Shown one piece after another: positions 17,936-26,706 of a stretch of 64,000 nucleotides of DNA. The notes under the pieces are model-generated. The model did not search any database and was not told the DNA's origin. It saw only the letters and a list, made by a program, of their open reading frames with translations. The position numbers and the translations under genes are program-made. The stretch comes from an uncultured Sphingomonadaceae bacterium (GTDB lineage: Bacteria; Pseudomonadota; Alphaproteobacteria; Sphingomonadales; Sphingomonadaceae), in contig CANMQE010000002.1 of NCBI GenBank assembly GCA_947499975.1, positions 558,001 through 622,000 of the forward strand, read 5' to 3'. Position 1 is the stretch's first letter. The number at the start of each line of letters is the position of its first letter.

Positions 17936-18117
17936 GCGTTCTTGCTTATCTGATCCCCGTGGCTCTCGCATTGGGCGGCGCTGGCCTTGCACTGTTCTTC
18001 TGGGCCATGCGCAACGGTCAGTTCGAGGATCTCGAAGGGGCCGCGAACCGCATCCTGATCGATGATGAGGAAGACAAGGCAGATGCGGAAGCGAATGAAC
18101 AGGAGGCTGACCGGTGA
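17932..18117 (+). CDS. ccoS: cbb3 oxidase maturation protein CcoS
   Basis: 61 aa with one N-terminal hydrophobic helix followed by FFWAMRNGQFEDLEGAANRIL, the CcoS signature, and an acidic tail. CcoS is needed for cofactor insertion into cbb3 oxidase. It overlaps ccoI by 4 nt and the next small gene by 4 nt. Confidence 0.93.
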   Translation: MSVLAYLIPVALALGGAGLALFFWAMRNGQFEDLEGAANRILIDDEEDKADAEANEQEADR

Positions 18118-18323
18118 AAACGAGCCTTTTCGCGCTCTTCGCAATAATTCCGGCATTCGTGGGGCCACAGCCAGCGACGGCGAAAACGATCGAAGCGCGA
18201 TTATGTGGAGGGGGCGTCATCACCATCCCAATCCGAAGTCCCGAAGACCGGCCACGCGCGCCATGTCATGCGCAGGGATGCCATGCCTCATGCAGTCGTA
18301 AACGGATTGATCCAGCGCAATGA
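18114..18323 (+). CDS. small exported cysteine-rich protein
   Basis: 69 aa from a GTG start in GTGA overlap with the ccoS stop. It has a signal peptide-like start (MKTSLFALFAIIPAFVG, then ATA|K). The mature part carries four Cys in LCGGG, PCHAQGC and ASC, near two His. Its stop overlaps the hemN start (ATGA). Its place between ccoS and hemN in a tight operon suggests an exported metal- or heme-related job in oxidase assembly; no family is recognised. The Cys spacing makes copper binding a testable guess. Confidence 0.7.
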   Translation: MKTSLFALFAIIPAFVGPQPATAKTIEARLCGGGVITIPIRSPEDRPRAPCHAQGCHASCSRKRIDPAQ

Positions 18324-19666
18324 TATCATCCTCGAACATGGACATGGGATCAGCCATGTGGCCTTATTACCCCGATTTGCTGGCAGCCCCGGTTCCCCGC
18401 TACACCAGCTATCCCACCGCAGCCGAATTCGGCCCCTTGTCACCCGCCGACCATGCCGAAGTACTCGGCAGCGCGCACGGCGACTTTTCACTCTACGTCC
18501 ACATTCCATTCTGCGAGAAGATCTGCTTCTACTGCGGCTGTAACACCGGCAAAGCCGGGAAGCGACAGCGGCTGGAATCCTATCTGGATGCCCTCTGCTG
18601 CGAGATCGACCTCGTGTCCGGACTTCTCCCATTCGACGCTTATGTGCGAAGGATCGCGTTCGGAGGCGGAAGCCCGAATGCAATCAGTCCAGCAGAGTTT
18701 GTAGCCCTCGTGGACCGACTGATAGCGCGGTTCAGGATCGACGATCCGGCTTTCTCGATCGAACTCGACCCCCGAACTTTCTCCGCGGAATGGGCGAAGG
18801 CAATCGGACACGTCGGGATCAAACGCGCGAGCCTTGGCGTGCAGACCTTCGCTCCGCAATGTCAGGAAGCCATCGGGAGAATTCAGCCGGAAAGTCTGAT
18901 CGAACGAAGCGTCGACCTACTTCGTGATAATGGTGTTTCCTCGCTCAATTTCGATCTGATGTATGGCCTTCCCGATCAGTCTCACGAAGACCTGCACGAC
19001 AGCATTGAGAGGTCGCTCTTGCTGGAGCCGGACCGGATTGCCCTCTTCGGTTATGCGCATGTTCCGCATCTAATTCCGCGCCAGCGCGTCATTGACGGCG
19101 GCACGCTTCCCGGTCCTGTGGATCGCTTTGCAATGGCCTCGCTGGGGCACGAGTTGCTCACCTCTCATGGCTACCGCGCCATCGGGTTCGATCATTTCGC
19201 CAAACCCGGCGATCCGCTCGCGCAAGCCGCAGCGACCGGAAAGCTGCGGCGCAACTTCCAGGGATTCACTGACGATCAGGCATCTACTCTGATCGGTCTC
19301 GGCAGCTCGGCGGTAAGCAGCCTACCGGGCTTGCTGGTGCAGAACGAAAAGAACAGCGGGCGCTACCGTATGCTGGCAAGCCAAGGCAGGTTGACGACCA
19401 GTGTGGGTATCTCTCGCTCAACCGAAGATCAGCTGCGAGGCCGACTCATCGAAAATCTGCTGTGTTATGGGCGCACGGACATCCCGCGATCCATGTCAGG
19501 ATTTATCCGCGAAACGTTTCAGCCATTTATTGACCGTCAACTCGTGCTTTTCGATGGAAACCAGCTTTCAATTCGACCCGAGGGGCGGCCCTATTCCCGA
19601 GCAATCGCTGCAAACTTCGATGCCTATCGCCCCAAATCCGCGCGCCGTTTCAGTTCGGCCGTCTAA
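18320..19666 (+). CDS. hemN: oxygen-independent coproporphyrinogen III dehydrogenase
   Basis: 448 aa radical-SAM enzyme that decarboxylates coproporphyrinogen III to protoporphyrinogen IX without O2, supplying heme when O2 is low. The cluster motif HIPFCEKICFYCGCN (CxxxCxxC), GGGSPNAISP and the start PRYTSYPTA are those of HemN rather than HemW. The start codon overlaps the stop of the small Cys protein. Its coupling to the cbb3 operon fits the FNR regulon. Confidence 0.95.
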   Translation: MISSSNMDMGSAMWPYYPDLLAAPVPRYTSYPTAAEFGPLSPADHAEVLGSAHGDFSLYVHIPFCEKICFYCGCNTGKAGKRQRLESYLDALCCEIDLVSGLLPFDAYVRRIAFGGGSPNAISPAEFVALVDRLIARFRIDDPAFSIELDPRTFSAEWAKAIGHVGIKRASLGVQTFAPQCQEAIGRIQPESLIERSVDLLRDNGVSSLNFDLMYGLPDQSHEDLHDSIERSLLLEPDRIALFGYAHVPHLIPRQRVIDGGTLPGPVDRFAMASLGHELLTSHGYRAIGFDHFAKPGDPLAQAAATGKLRRNFQGFTDDQASTLIGLGSSAVSSLPGLLVQNEKNSGRYRMLASQGRLTTSVGISRSTEDQLRGRLIENLLCYGRTDIPRSMSGFIRETFQPFIDRQLVLFDGNQLSIRPEGRPYSRAIAANFDAYRPKSARRFSSAV

Positions 19667-19693
19667 ACCGGCTTTTCATGAGGATTTAACGCC

Positions 19694-19969
19694 ATGCCAC
19701 TGTGGTTTCTTCCTGCACTAATCGCATTTTTCGCCATCCTCAGCCTTACCGCGGGGATTTGGCTCCTGCTGCACCTTCGCGACGTAGCGCGGGTTTTTAG
19801 GGGTGGCAGTCCCGGCGAACTAGTACGCGGTCCTGGAAAGCAAAGGGCGACACCAACCGCAGTGTGGACCGCCCTGCTCATATTCAACGCCGGCTGGATC
19901 GCCTGTCTTATAATCTGGATTTTTGTTCTGGGTGGTGAGGCCAACACGGTAGTGGATGCGAAAGGCTGA
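19694..19969 (+). CDS. small two-helix membrane protein, unknown
   Basis: 91 aa with hydrophobic helices at about 4-27 and 59-80 and a basic segment between (FRGGSPGELVRGPGKQRATPTA). It starts 27 nt after hemN, with a GAGG before the ATG, so it may be the last gene of the operon. Function is unknown. Its 3' side ends about 118 bp before the IS element. Confidence 0.6.
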   Translation: MPLWFLPALIAFFAILSLTAGIWLLLHLRDVARVFRGGSPGELVRGPGKQRATPTAVWTALLIFNAGWIACLIIWIFVLGGEANTVVDAKG

Positions 19970-20083
19970 TATCATATCGGCTGACAGCTTCTTTGAGTCC
20001 GCAATGATTGATGTCTAGTGCAGACCGGCGTCTGCCGCCGAAGGGCGACATCGAGATTTTTGAGACTGCGAAATTGTGGGTTG

Positions 20084-20087
20084 CTAT
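20084..20087. repeat. IS target-site duplication, left copy
   Basis: CTAT directly before the left inverted repeat. The same four bases follow the right inverted repeat at 21358-21361. Four-bp duplications are usual for the IS407 group of IS3. Confidence 0.75.
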
Positions 20088-20153
20088 TGACGTGACCCCC
20101 TGATTTTCCTCCAAGTATGATTAGAGTCCGGCCCTGACAGAAGGACGGACGGG

Positions 20154-20420
20154 ATGAAGAGAACGAGGTTTTCAGAAGAGCAGATCATTGGCGTGCTGAA
20201 GGAGGCCGAGGCGGGCGCGAAGACCGCTGACCTGGCCCGGCGGCACGGTGTATCTGAAGCGACGATCTACAACTGGAAGTCGAGATATGGTGGGCTCGAG
20301 GTGTCCGAGGCTCGGCGGCTGAAGGAGCTCGAGAGCGAGAACGTGAAGCTCAAGCGGCTGCTGGCCGATGCCATGCTGGACAAGGCAGCGCTGAAGGATC
20401 TCCTGGCAAAAAAGTTTTGA
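20154..20420 (+). CDS. IS3-family transposase OrfA
   Basis: 88 aa HTH protein. [37 protein letters not shown] and a leucine-zipper-like [15 protein letters not shown] are standard IS407-group OrfA. The 3' end overlaps orfB and contains an A6G run where a -1 frameshift would make the OrfAB fusion that carries out transposition. Confidence 0.9.
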   Translation: MKRTRFSEEQIIGVLKEAEAGAKTADLARRHGVSEATIYNWKSRYGGLEVSEARRLKELESENVKLKRLLADAMLDKAALKDLLAKKF

Positions 20421-21325
20421 CGCCCGCCGCGAAGCGGGAAGCTGTCGCTCATCTCCAGGCGTGCCACCGGATGAGCGAACGGCGGGCGTGCCGTGTTGTC
20501 GATGCCGATCGCAAGAGCGTGCGTTACTGTTCCACGCGTGACGATGATGTCGAGCTTCGGGAGAGGCTGCGCGAGCTGGCCAACCGGCGTCGTCGGTTCG
20601 GCTATCGGCGGCTGCATATCCTGCTGCGTCGGGAAGGGATCATGATCAACCGGAAGAAGACCCAGAGGCTCTACAAGGAGGAAGGCTTGGCGGTGAGGCG
20701 TCGACGCAGTCGCAGGCGCGCAGTCGGCACGAGGGCACCTGCTCCGGTGCTGGCGCTGCCGAACCAGCGCTGGAGCCTCGACTTCGTTCACGATCAGATG
20801 GCGTCTGGCAGGCGGTTCCGCGTGCTCAACGTGGTCGATGACGTGACGAGGGAGTGTCTGGCAGCGGTGCCGGATACCTCGATCTCTGGTCGCCGTGTTG
20901 TTCGTGAGCTGACCGAACTGATCGCCCAGCGTGGCAAGCCCGGCATGATCGTCAGCAACAACGGAACCGAGCTCACCAGCAACGGCGTGCTGGCATGGTG
21001 CGGCGAGATCGGCGTCGAGTGGCATTATATCGCGCCCGGAAGGCCGATGCAGAATGGCTATGTCGAGAGCTTCAACGGCCGGATGCGGGACGAACTGCTC
21101 AATGAGACGCTGTTCTTAAGCATGGCCCATGCCCGTGTCGAGATCGCGGCTTGGGTGGATGACTACAATCGGGAGCGACCACACTCATCCCTTGGCTACG
21201 CAACACCGGCGGCATTCGCCGGCGAACTGGATAAGCAATGGCCTGCTTCGCTACGCCCTACGGGCTCCGCTACGCAGCCCATTGCTTCAACCGCGCTCAT
21301 GCGCAACAAAGCGGTCTGGCTCTAA
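20417..21325 (+). CDS. IS3-family transposase OrfB, catalytic residue altered
   Basis: 302 aa rve/integrase-core protein, -1 relative to orfA. The first DDE aspartate is in WSLDFVHD and the glutamate in GYVESFNGR. The second position reads [11 protein letters not shown], while IS407-group proteins normally have IVSDNGTE: codon AAC at 20957-20959 (residue 181) replaces Asp with Asn. This should abolish metal binding unless it is a sequencing error. The C-terminal [15 protein letters not shown] is intact. Translation is normally by frameshift from orfA, so the TTG start is formal. Confidence 0.88.
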   Translation: MTPAAKREAVAHLQACHRMSERRACRVVDADRKSVRYCSTRDDDVELRERLRELANRRRRFGYRRLHILLRREGIMINRKKTQRLYKEEGLAVRRRRSRRRAVGTRAPAPVLALPNQRWSLDFVHDQMASGRRFRVLNVVDDVTRECLAAVPDTSISGRRVVRELTELIAQRGKPGMIVSNNGTELTSNGVLAWCGEIGVEWHYIAPGRPMQNGYVESFNGRMRDELLNETLFLSMAHARVEIAAWVDDYNRERPHSSLGYATPAAFAGELDKQWPASLRPTGSATQPIASTALMRNKAVWL

Positions 21326-21357
21326 TCCCAGCTGGGGGAAAGCTGGGGGTCACGTCA

Positions 21358-21361
21358 CTAT
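21358..21361. repeat. IS target-site duplication, right copy
   Basis: CTAT directly after the right inverted repeat, the same as the left copy at 20084-20087. Confidence 0.75.
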
Positions 21362-21856
21362 TCACACAAAGGAGGTACCGCCCCCTTTTGCTGAACGGCA
21401 AATAACGCAGCTTGATCGTTCGAGGCGGGTGCAAAAAACCTCATTTAAGGAGCTTTCAAATACAGCACCTTGCAACTCGTTGTGCCAGAGACGCGCACGC
21501 GGGGCCGAATCGCAATTGAGCGAACGTCAGCTTTAGAGGGTTTGGCTCACTGCCCGAAGTGACAGAAATTAGGGCGCAAAGCTGACATCAGAAACGCGAT
21601 TCGCGAGTGCATTCTCGTCGACAGGGACTCGTACCCTTTTCATCCCTAGGGCAAAGGGGCCTCTATCGGGGCTTCATTCAATAGACCATCGGATAAAACC
21701 ATATTTAACAGAAGTTTATCAAGATACTGCGAGTCCTCTTCTGGCACCATCATACATTTTCGCCAAAGCGACTGGAACGCTCGCCGAGTTTGGAGCCGAG
21801 CCCGGTCCGGCCATTTACGACCTTATATCGTTCGCTCCCTCAGGCGCGGATTTCTT
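21362..21856. other. gene-free stretch after the IS
   Basis: About 495 bp with no convincing coding frame, repeat or hairpin. Removing the IS and one CTAT joins this stretch to 19970-20087 without making a recognisable gene, so the IS sits in pre-existing intergenic DNA. Confidence 0.5.
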
Positions 21857-22684
21857 CTAACGCTTGGGTTCAGTCCATCGTTCGGGGTCTATCGCCAAGA
21901 TTTCAGCCAGTTGATCGTACAGAGCCGGTTCTTCGCGGCGCAAGGCCTGGGGCTGTTCGAAGAAGGTGACGATGGCTTCGGCAAAGAACTCCTGATGATT
22001 CGTCGCGCCGTAGGCGTCGACCAGCGTCGGACGTCCCCTCTCGACCCGTTTCACATGCTCGTGAAAAGCTTCCAGCATGGCTTTCTCCCATCCGGCGAAA
22101 GCCTGGCCCTTGCGCAAGATCGGGACGCCATTGGTGTGGCCGGACAGACTGTCCAACTGGTGCGCGAATTCATGTATCACGACGTTATGGCCATCGGTTG
22201 AGTCAAGCCCGCCCTGGAGCGCATGGTCCCAGGACAGGACCACCGGCCCTCTTTGCCAGCTTTCTCCCAGTGCGCCACTCTCGCTTTCATGGACGACGAA
22301 ACCGTCATGCGTATTGCGGTTGGTGCTGAACGCCGAGGGGTAGACGAGTATGGTCCTGAGTGTCTCATACCAGACCGGGCTGTTGACGACAGGCAAGCAG
22401 GCTTGCGCAGCGATCGAGAGCTTGATCTGCTCCGTCACCTCGAGGCCGTGATTACCGTGGAAGGTGACCTGATCGAGGAACAGGTTTATTTTCCCCTCTA
22501 GCTTGGGAAGCAGCGATGCGGGCATCCTCCGCACGAGGGGAACCAGCTTTGCTACGGCTTCTCGTTGATCCGAGGTCAGCGGCGTCGCCAGGAGACGGTT
22601 CCGCTTCCGCCGCGACGAAAAGCGACGAAAAACAAGGACCGCGACAATCAGCAGGCCAAGAAGAAGGATCGGCAGTAATGTCAT
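21857..22684 (-). CDS. mtfA: MtfA-like zinc metallopeptidase (DUF980)
   Basis: 275 aa. An N-terminal hydrophobic helix (about 2-20) is followed by a basic stretch (SSRRKRNRL). The zinc site HEFAHQLD is visible, with KLSIAAQACLPV and the conserved PSAF region upstream of it. E. coli MtfA is a cytosolic gluzincin that binds the sugar repressor Mlc; in alphaproteobacteria its partner is unknown. The membrane helix at the N-terminus is common in the wider family. The gene has no coupled neighbours. Confidence 0.85.
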   Translation of the reverse strand: MTLLPILLLGLLIVAVLVFRRFSSRRKRNRLLATPLTSDQREAVAKLVPLVRRMPASLLPKLEGKINLFLDQVTFHGNHGLEVTEQIKLSIAAQACLPVVNSPVWYETLRTILVYPSAFSTNRNTHDGFVVHESESGALGESWQRGPVVLSWDHALQGGLDSTDGHNVVIHEFAHQLDSLSGHTNGVPILRKGQAFAGWEKAMLEAFHEHVKRVERGRPTLVDAYGATNHQEFFAEAIVTFFEQPQALRREEPALYDQLAEILAIDPERWTEPKR

Positions 22685-22689
22685 CGGTC

Positions 22690-23066
22690 AGTGTTCTGAA
22701 ATATCGTTCGCCCTGCGGTAAGATCAAGATCAGGTCCTGAATCGCACCATGATCAGACTGGCGTTCAGCGGAGCGGATGCGCGCAAACCTGCCCCGCGCC
22801 TGTACACCAGCCCAAAGCCGATCAGGGACCGCCAGCGCCGATAGGTCGCCGGCTGTGATACCGAGAACGGCGCGGGCGGTCAGTTCGGCGTGGTAGCCGG
22901 GCTTGATTATCTGCACGAAACTGGCGGCGACAAGGCCTGCCTTGGCCCATTGCACGAAGTGCTGGATGCCGATTTCCTGCCGCACGCGGAACAGCATCTG
23001 GCTCATCCAGGCAGGCTTAGAGTAGAAGGCTACGGTCAGCTTTCCGGTCGCTACGGGCGTTAACAC
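22690..23066 (-). other. possible coding remnant, unrecognised
   Basis: An open frame begins with GTG at 23066 and reads protein-like text, for example QEIGIQHFVQWAKAGLVAASF and GDLSALAVPDRLWAGVQARG. It runs on past 22690 into an antisense-like frame within mtfA, where the composition becomes Arg/Ser-rich and shadow-like. A native stop is therefore missing, which points to a truncated gene. I do not recognise the family. It overlaps the preceding remnant by 7 nt. Confidence 0.3.
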
Positions 23067-23206
23067 GGCTCGGCCTGCAGCGCGCCTGTATTGGCGAACA
23101 GGAAATCGTTCTGCGCGCCAACGATGTCGCGCAGCAATGTTCCTTCATCGACCTCACCGCAAAGCACCAGAAGGATTCCGTCAGCAATGCTGTGGTCGTA
23201 TCGAAA
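23060..23206 (-). pseudogene. truncated upstream remnant, unrecognised
   Basis: A 48-codon frame ends at TAA (23060-23062) and reads SIADGILLVLCGEVDEGTLL then RDIVGAQNDFLFANTGALQ, which looks like real protein. It has no start codon, being closed upstream by a TGA at 23207-23209. It overlaps the GTG of the next frame as neighbouring genes of an operon do. Both are probably leftovers of a lost two-gene unit. No family assigned. Confidence 0.35.
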
Positions 23207-23333
23207 TCATTTGTCGCGGGTCTGCCACGGTCACGCCGCGGAGGTTTTCATTGCTTGTCGAATAACGAAATCGGGCGCCAAAAGACGACAGCTTAACCGC
23301 GCCGATCAGGTTTACGCAGAACGCACAAAAAAG

Positions 23334-23360
23334 GGGCCGGGGGATTGAACCCCGGCCCCA
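23334..23360 (-). terminator. intrinsic terminator of the TonB receptor gene
   Basis: A perfect 10-bp stem GGGGCCGGGG / CCCCGGCCCC with a 7-nt loop lies 25 bp after the receptor stop. On the minus strand it is followed by TTTTTT (23328-23333). This is a strong Rho-independent terminator. Confidence 0.9.
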
Positions 23361-23385
23361 ATGCAACAGGGAGGTACGTTGCAGA

Positions 23386-26283
23386 TCAGTATTCGAAGCG
23401 AACGCCCATCCGGTACATGCGGCCAACCACGTCGTAGAGAATTGGGTTGGTCACGCCGTAGCTCGAAGGGAACTTGTTGGGCGGATCCTTGTCGAACAGG
23501 TTGTCGACACGGGCGAACAGCTCCACTTCGGGTCGATCCGTCAAGGGACGGAACGCGACACGGGCATCGAAATACCAAACATCGTCGATCGAGTTGTCGC
23601 TGATGCTGTTGGGCAGGGTGGGATCGTATCCCTCCTGATCGGGGCCGATCTGCGTCGCGTTGTATACGCCGCCGGAGATATACTCCGCTTCCAGCCCGAC
23701 TTCCCAACGCTCCGTTTCGTAGGCCGCAAACATGCGACCCGTGAAATCCGGCACGCCGGATTCCTGCGAAACGGGCGAACCGTTCTGGCCTGCGCGGTTC
23801 ACCTCGCCCGCCTGATCGACGGTGATGAGATCGAACACGTAAGTGCCCAACGCGCGCAGCGAGAGGTCTCCGTTGCCGACGGGAAGCGAGTAGCTTGCCT
23901 CGATGTCGACGCCTTTCGTCTTCAACTGATTGAGATTGAGCAACGTGTTATTGATCGATTCCAGAGCGCCCGTGCTGCTTCGGCTCACGAGATCGCAAAG
24001 GTCGGTTGCGCCCGATGCACAGCGGTTCAGGATGGTCTGCCCGCCAAGTGTGGAGATTACGTCGTCCAGCTTGATGTCGTAATAGTCGACAGCGAAGTTG
24101 AGGCCCGGCGCCGGGGACAGCACAACGCCCGCGGTGAAGGTGTTGGCGCGTTCCGGCTGCAGGCCGTCATTGCCGCTGAGCCGCACCGAGGTAAGTGAAC
24201 TCGCCCCGCTGGGATCCTGTGGATCCACCAGGAACTGGAAGCTTGCCACGCTGGGATTGTAGAGTTCGAAGAAGTTGGGTGCCCGGATATCGCGCGAGCG
24301 GGTAACGCGGAAGCGCACGCCGTTCACAGGTTCCCAGGTGCCGCCCACTTTCCAGGTGAACTCCGTGCCGCTGGTGGAATAGTCGGTGATGCGCACCGCG
24401 CCGTTCACTTCCAGCAGCTCCGCGCCCGGCGTGGCCGCCAGCAGCGGTGCGGCCAGTTCGAAATAGCCTTCCTTCACCTTGATCGCGGGGCCGGAAATCG
24501 CCGAACCCGGACTGGTGTAGAAATTGTTGGCGGCCGAATCGGGATCGGTTGTGCCGAAGGCTTCTTCCTCGCGATATTCCGCGCCCACGGCAAAGCCCAT
24601 CATGCCACCCGGCAGTTCGAACAGATCGCCGCTGACGTTTGCCGCGACTACCTGCCTGCTAAGCTCGGTATTCTGGGTGACGGTGCCATAGGCGTATGCC
24701 TTGGCTTCGGGGCTGAAGTTGTTCTCGCCGAACAGGTTCAGTGGTTCGCAGCCTGCTGCCGCGGGATTGCCCAGGGCGACCTGGCGACACACGATGTTGC
24801 CGTTGGCCGTGCCGTTCAGGAACTCGCCTTCGTCAACGGCGTCGATAGCCCAGAAATATTCCCGGTTCTTGCGGGTGTTGAGGCCGATCTGCGAATAATC
24901 GGTCTGCCCGTACTGGTAATAGAAATCCCAGCTGTAGCTGCTGCCGAATTCGCCTTCCGCACCAAGCGCGATACGATAGGCATCGCGTTCGACGCTGCCC
25001 TGCGAGTGGCCCAGATCGTTTGCGATCCTGCCGAAGCGGACGGAGCCGACGCCTGCATCCACAAGCTGCTGGCGCAGGTTGTCGGGCAGGAAGGCATTGT
25101 CCGAAGCGATGCCGATGTCGGTGGGGCTCAGGCCGAGGTTACGGCTTTGTGCGCCGGTCGTCTGGCCTTCGATATGGGCAAAACTCGCTTCCACGAAGGG
25201 GGTGAAGTTATCGCCCACATCGTAGCTGGCACGGGCGAGAAGATTGTAGCGCTGCACCGGTGAGACGAGCGGGAATTCGAGGTAAAAGCCGTTGCGCGGA
25301 TCGTTGCTGCCGCCCGACTGGTAGATCGGCGGACCGTAATAGGTGCCATAATCGTGCGGGGTCAGCGATCCGTCCGGCAGGATCTCATTGCCTGCAAACG
25401 GGCCGGAGTTGAACAGGCCGTTATACGTGGCGGTAGAGGTACGCACATTGGGCAGAAGGATCTGCCGTGCCAGCCCGTTGATCTGCGGGATGGGGTTGGA
25501 GACAGGGCCATATTCCTCGGCACACCATTCGCGGGTGTAGCAATCGCCAACACCGTTGCTGTCGGCAAATTCACCGCCGATGATGAAATTGCCGCGGCCA
25601 TCGGCAAAGTCGACACCATAGGCCCCCGATACGAAGAACTGCTCGTTATCCCCTTCATCGCTGATGCCGTACTGGGCGGAGGCGCGAATGCCCTCGAACT
25701 CATTGTCGAGGATGAGGTTCACTACGCCTGCAACAGCATCGGAACCATAGGCTGCCGAAGCACCGCCGGTAACGACTTCGCTGCGCGCCACCAGAGCGGT
25801 GGGGATCATGTTGAGATCGACGGTGAAGCCGGGCGAATTGCCCGATCCGGCGACGGTGCCCGGCACGAAGCGTCGACCGTTGACGAGCACCAGCGTGCGC
25901 TGCGCGCCTAGGCCGCGAAGGTCAGCCAGGTTTGCACCGGCATTGCCGATGAAGATGGCCGTGGTTGCCGGCGTTGCCTGCGGGCGGAAACTGGGCAGGT
26001 CGTTCAGCGCATCGGCAATGTTGATCGCTGCCTGATCCTGGATCGTGTCGGCGGATACCACGGTAACCGGCGTTGCCGTTCTGAAGGTGTCGCGCGCAAT
26101 GCGCGAACCCGTCACCACGATCGGCTCCGATGTGGGCGGTTCTTCCACGCCGGTCTCGGTTGCCGCCGGGTCCACGGCGCCCTGCTGCGCCATGGCGGGG
26201 GTTGCCGACATGGCGCCGGCAATCGCCAGATAACTGGCCATCCCCAGCGCATGGCGCTGACGGCTGGATTTAAATCTGTTCAT
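23386..26283 (-). CDS. TonB-dependent outer membrane receptor
   Basis: 965 aa from ATG 26283, chosen because a signal peptide (about 30 residues, ending AMAQQG) starts there; the longer frame up to 26583 lacks any signal. After a short linker, EPIVVTGSRI begins the plug domain (about 55-170, with PVTVVSADTIQDQ and ASAAYGSDAVAGVVNLIL). The rest is the 22-strand barrel, ending in Phe-Glu-Tyr with an aromatic last residue. Large sphingomonad receptors of this sort import plant or aromatic compounds, siderophores or oligomers; the ligand is unknown. Divergent from an MFS gene with three TTGA-N4-TCAA sites between. Confidence 0.92.
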   Translation of the reverse strand: MNRFKSSRQRHALGMASYLAIAGAMSATPAMAQQGAVDPAATETGVEEPPTSEPIVVTGSRIARDTFRTATPVTVVSADTIQDQAAINIADALNDLPSFRPQATPATTAIFIGNAGANLADLRGLGAQRTLVLVNGRRFVPGTVAGSGNSPGFTVDLNMIPTALVARSEVVTGGASAAYGSDAVAGVVNLILDNEFEGIRASAQYGISDEGDNEQFFVSGAYGVDFADGRGNFIIGGEFADSNGVGDCYTREWCAEEYGPVSNPIPQINGLARQILLPNVRTSTATYNGLFNSGPFAGNEILPDGSLTPHDYGTYYGPPIYQSGGSNDPRNGFYLEFPLVSPVQRYNLLARASYDVGDNFTPFVEASFAHIEGQTTGAQSRNLGLSPTDIGIASDNAFLPDNLRQQLVDAGVGSVRFGRIANDLGHSQGSVERDAYRIALGAEGEFGSSYSWDFYYQYGQTDYSQIGLNTRKNREYFWAIDAVDEGEFLNGTANGNIVCRQVALGNPAAAGCEPLNLFGENNFSPEAKAYAYGTVTQNTELSRQVVAANVSGDLFELPGGMMGFAVGAEYREEEAFGTTDPDSAANNFYTSPGSAISGPAIKVKEGYFELAAPLLAATPGAELLEVNGAVRITDYSTSGTEFTWKVGGTWEPVNGVRFRVTRSRDIRAPNFFELYNPSVASFQFLVDPQDPSGASSLTSVRLSGNDGLQPERANTFTAGVVLSPAPGLNFAVDYYDIKLDDVISTLGGQTILNRCASGATDLCDLVSRSSTGALESINNTLLNLNQLKTKGVDIEASYSLPVGNGDLSLRALGTYVFDLITVDQAGEVNRAGQNGSPVSQESGVPDFTGRMFAAYETERWEVGLEAEYISGGVYNATQIGPDQEGYDPTLPNSISDNSIDDVWYFDARVAFRPLTDRPEVELFARVDNLFDKDPPNKFPSSYGVTNPILYDVVGRMYRMGVRFEY

Positions 26284-26575
26284 CTCAATCTCTCCCAAGC
26301 AAACTTGTTCTTGTGCGTCTGTCGCGCGGTCATTCCGTTGCGAACGGAAATACCGGTTTTCGACGCTGTAGTTGTCCAGGTGAGCCAGCAAGGTTGCGGC
26401 ATCTCGGCTTTCGGCTCCTTGGGCCGTGAAATGCCTCCATTCCGAAAGAAGCAAACCTGCTTCCCGGGGCCGATATTTCGCCTCCTCCGGCGCCTGAACA
26501 ACACACTCCACCAGTTGAACATCGGGGGTCTGTTTGAAACGCCCCTCTCCAGTTCGCATCATTACCAAAACGCTG

Positions 26576-26587
26576 TTGATCAATCAA
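26576..26587. promoter_or_regulatory. putative MarR operator, site 1
   Basis: TTGATCAATCAA, a TTGA-N4-TCAA inverted repeat. Its start is exactly 21 bp before that of site 2, about two helical turns, so two dimers could bind on one face. Confidence 0.5.
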
Positions 26588-26596
26588 TCATAAACG

Positions 26597-26608
26597 TTGA
26601 TCTATCAA
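26597..26608. promoter_or_regulatory. putative MarR operator, site 2
   Basis: TTGATCTATCAA flanked by CG and TG, the most symmetric of the three sites between the receptor and MFS genes. Confidence 0.55.
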
Positions 26609-26678
26609 TGATAGTGCTGAGCAAGGATCTTGGAGGTAACGGAATTTCCTTGTTCGGCCGCTCAACTATCCCTACTGA

Positions 26679-26690
26679 TTGAGTAATCAA
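26679..26690. promoter_or_regulatory. putative MarR operator, site 3
   Basis: TTGAGTAATCAA, followed by CG, 16 bp before the MFS start codon. It could block the rightward transcript. The reverse complement, TTGATTACTCAA, is identical to the site beside the MarR gene at 31316-31327. Confidence 0.6.
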
Positions 26691-26706
26691 CGATCTTGTA
26701 GGTCTG

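Larger units (their letters stand above)
20088..21357 (+). mobile_element. IS3-family (IS407-like) insertion sequence
   Basis: 1270 bp element with matching ends: TGACGTGACCCCC at 20088-20100 and its complement at 21345-21357, beginning TG and ending CA. Two overlapping frames encode the transposase (orfA, orfB), joined at an A6G slippery run (20408-20414). A 4-bp CTAT duplication flanks it, so the insertion looks recent and intact. Just inside the right end, a GC-rich stretch may form a hairpin. It lies between the hemN operon and mtfA and breaks no recognisable gene. Confidence 0.9.
26284..26706. other. divergent promoter region, receptor / MFS
   Basis: About 420 bp with no credible gene. 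Its right part, AT-rich against the surroundings, holds three TTGA-N4-TCAA sites. The left 280 bp shows nothing recognisable and may be a long 5' leader of the receptor gene. Confidence 0.55.

Noticed and set aside
19970..20087. Leader region of the IS as a possible small gene or sRNA
   Set aside because: No start with ribosome site and no hairpin beyond a weak CGGCG/CGCCG pair; only the CTAT duplicate is supported.
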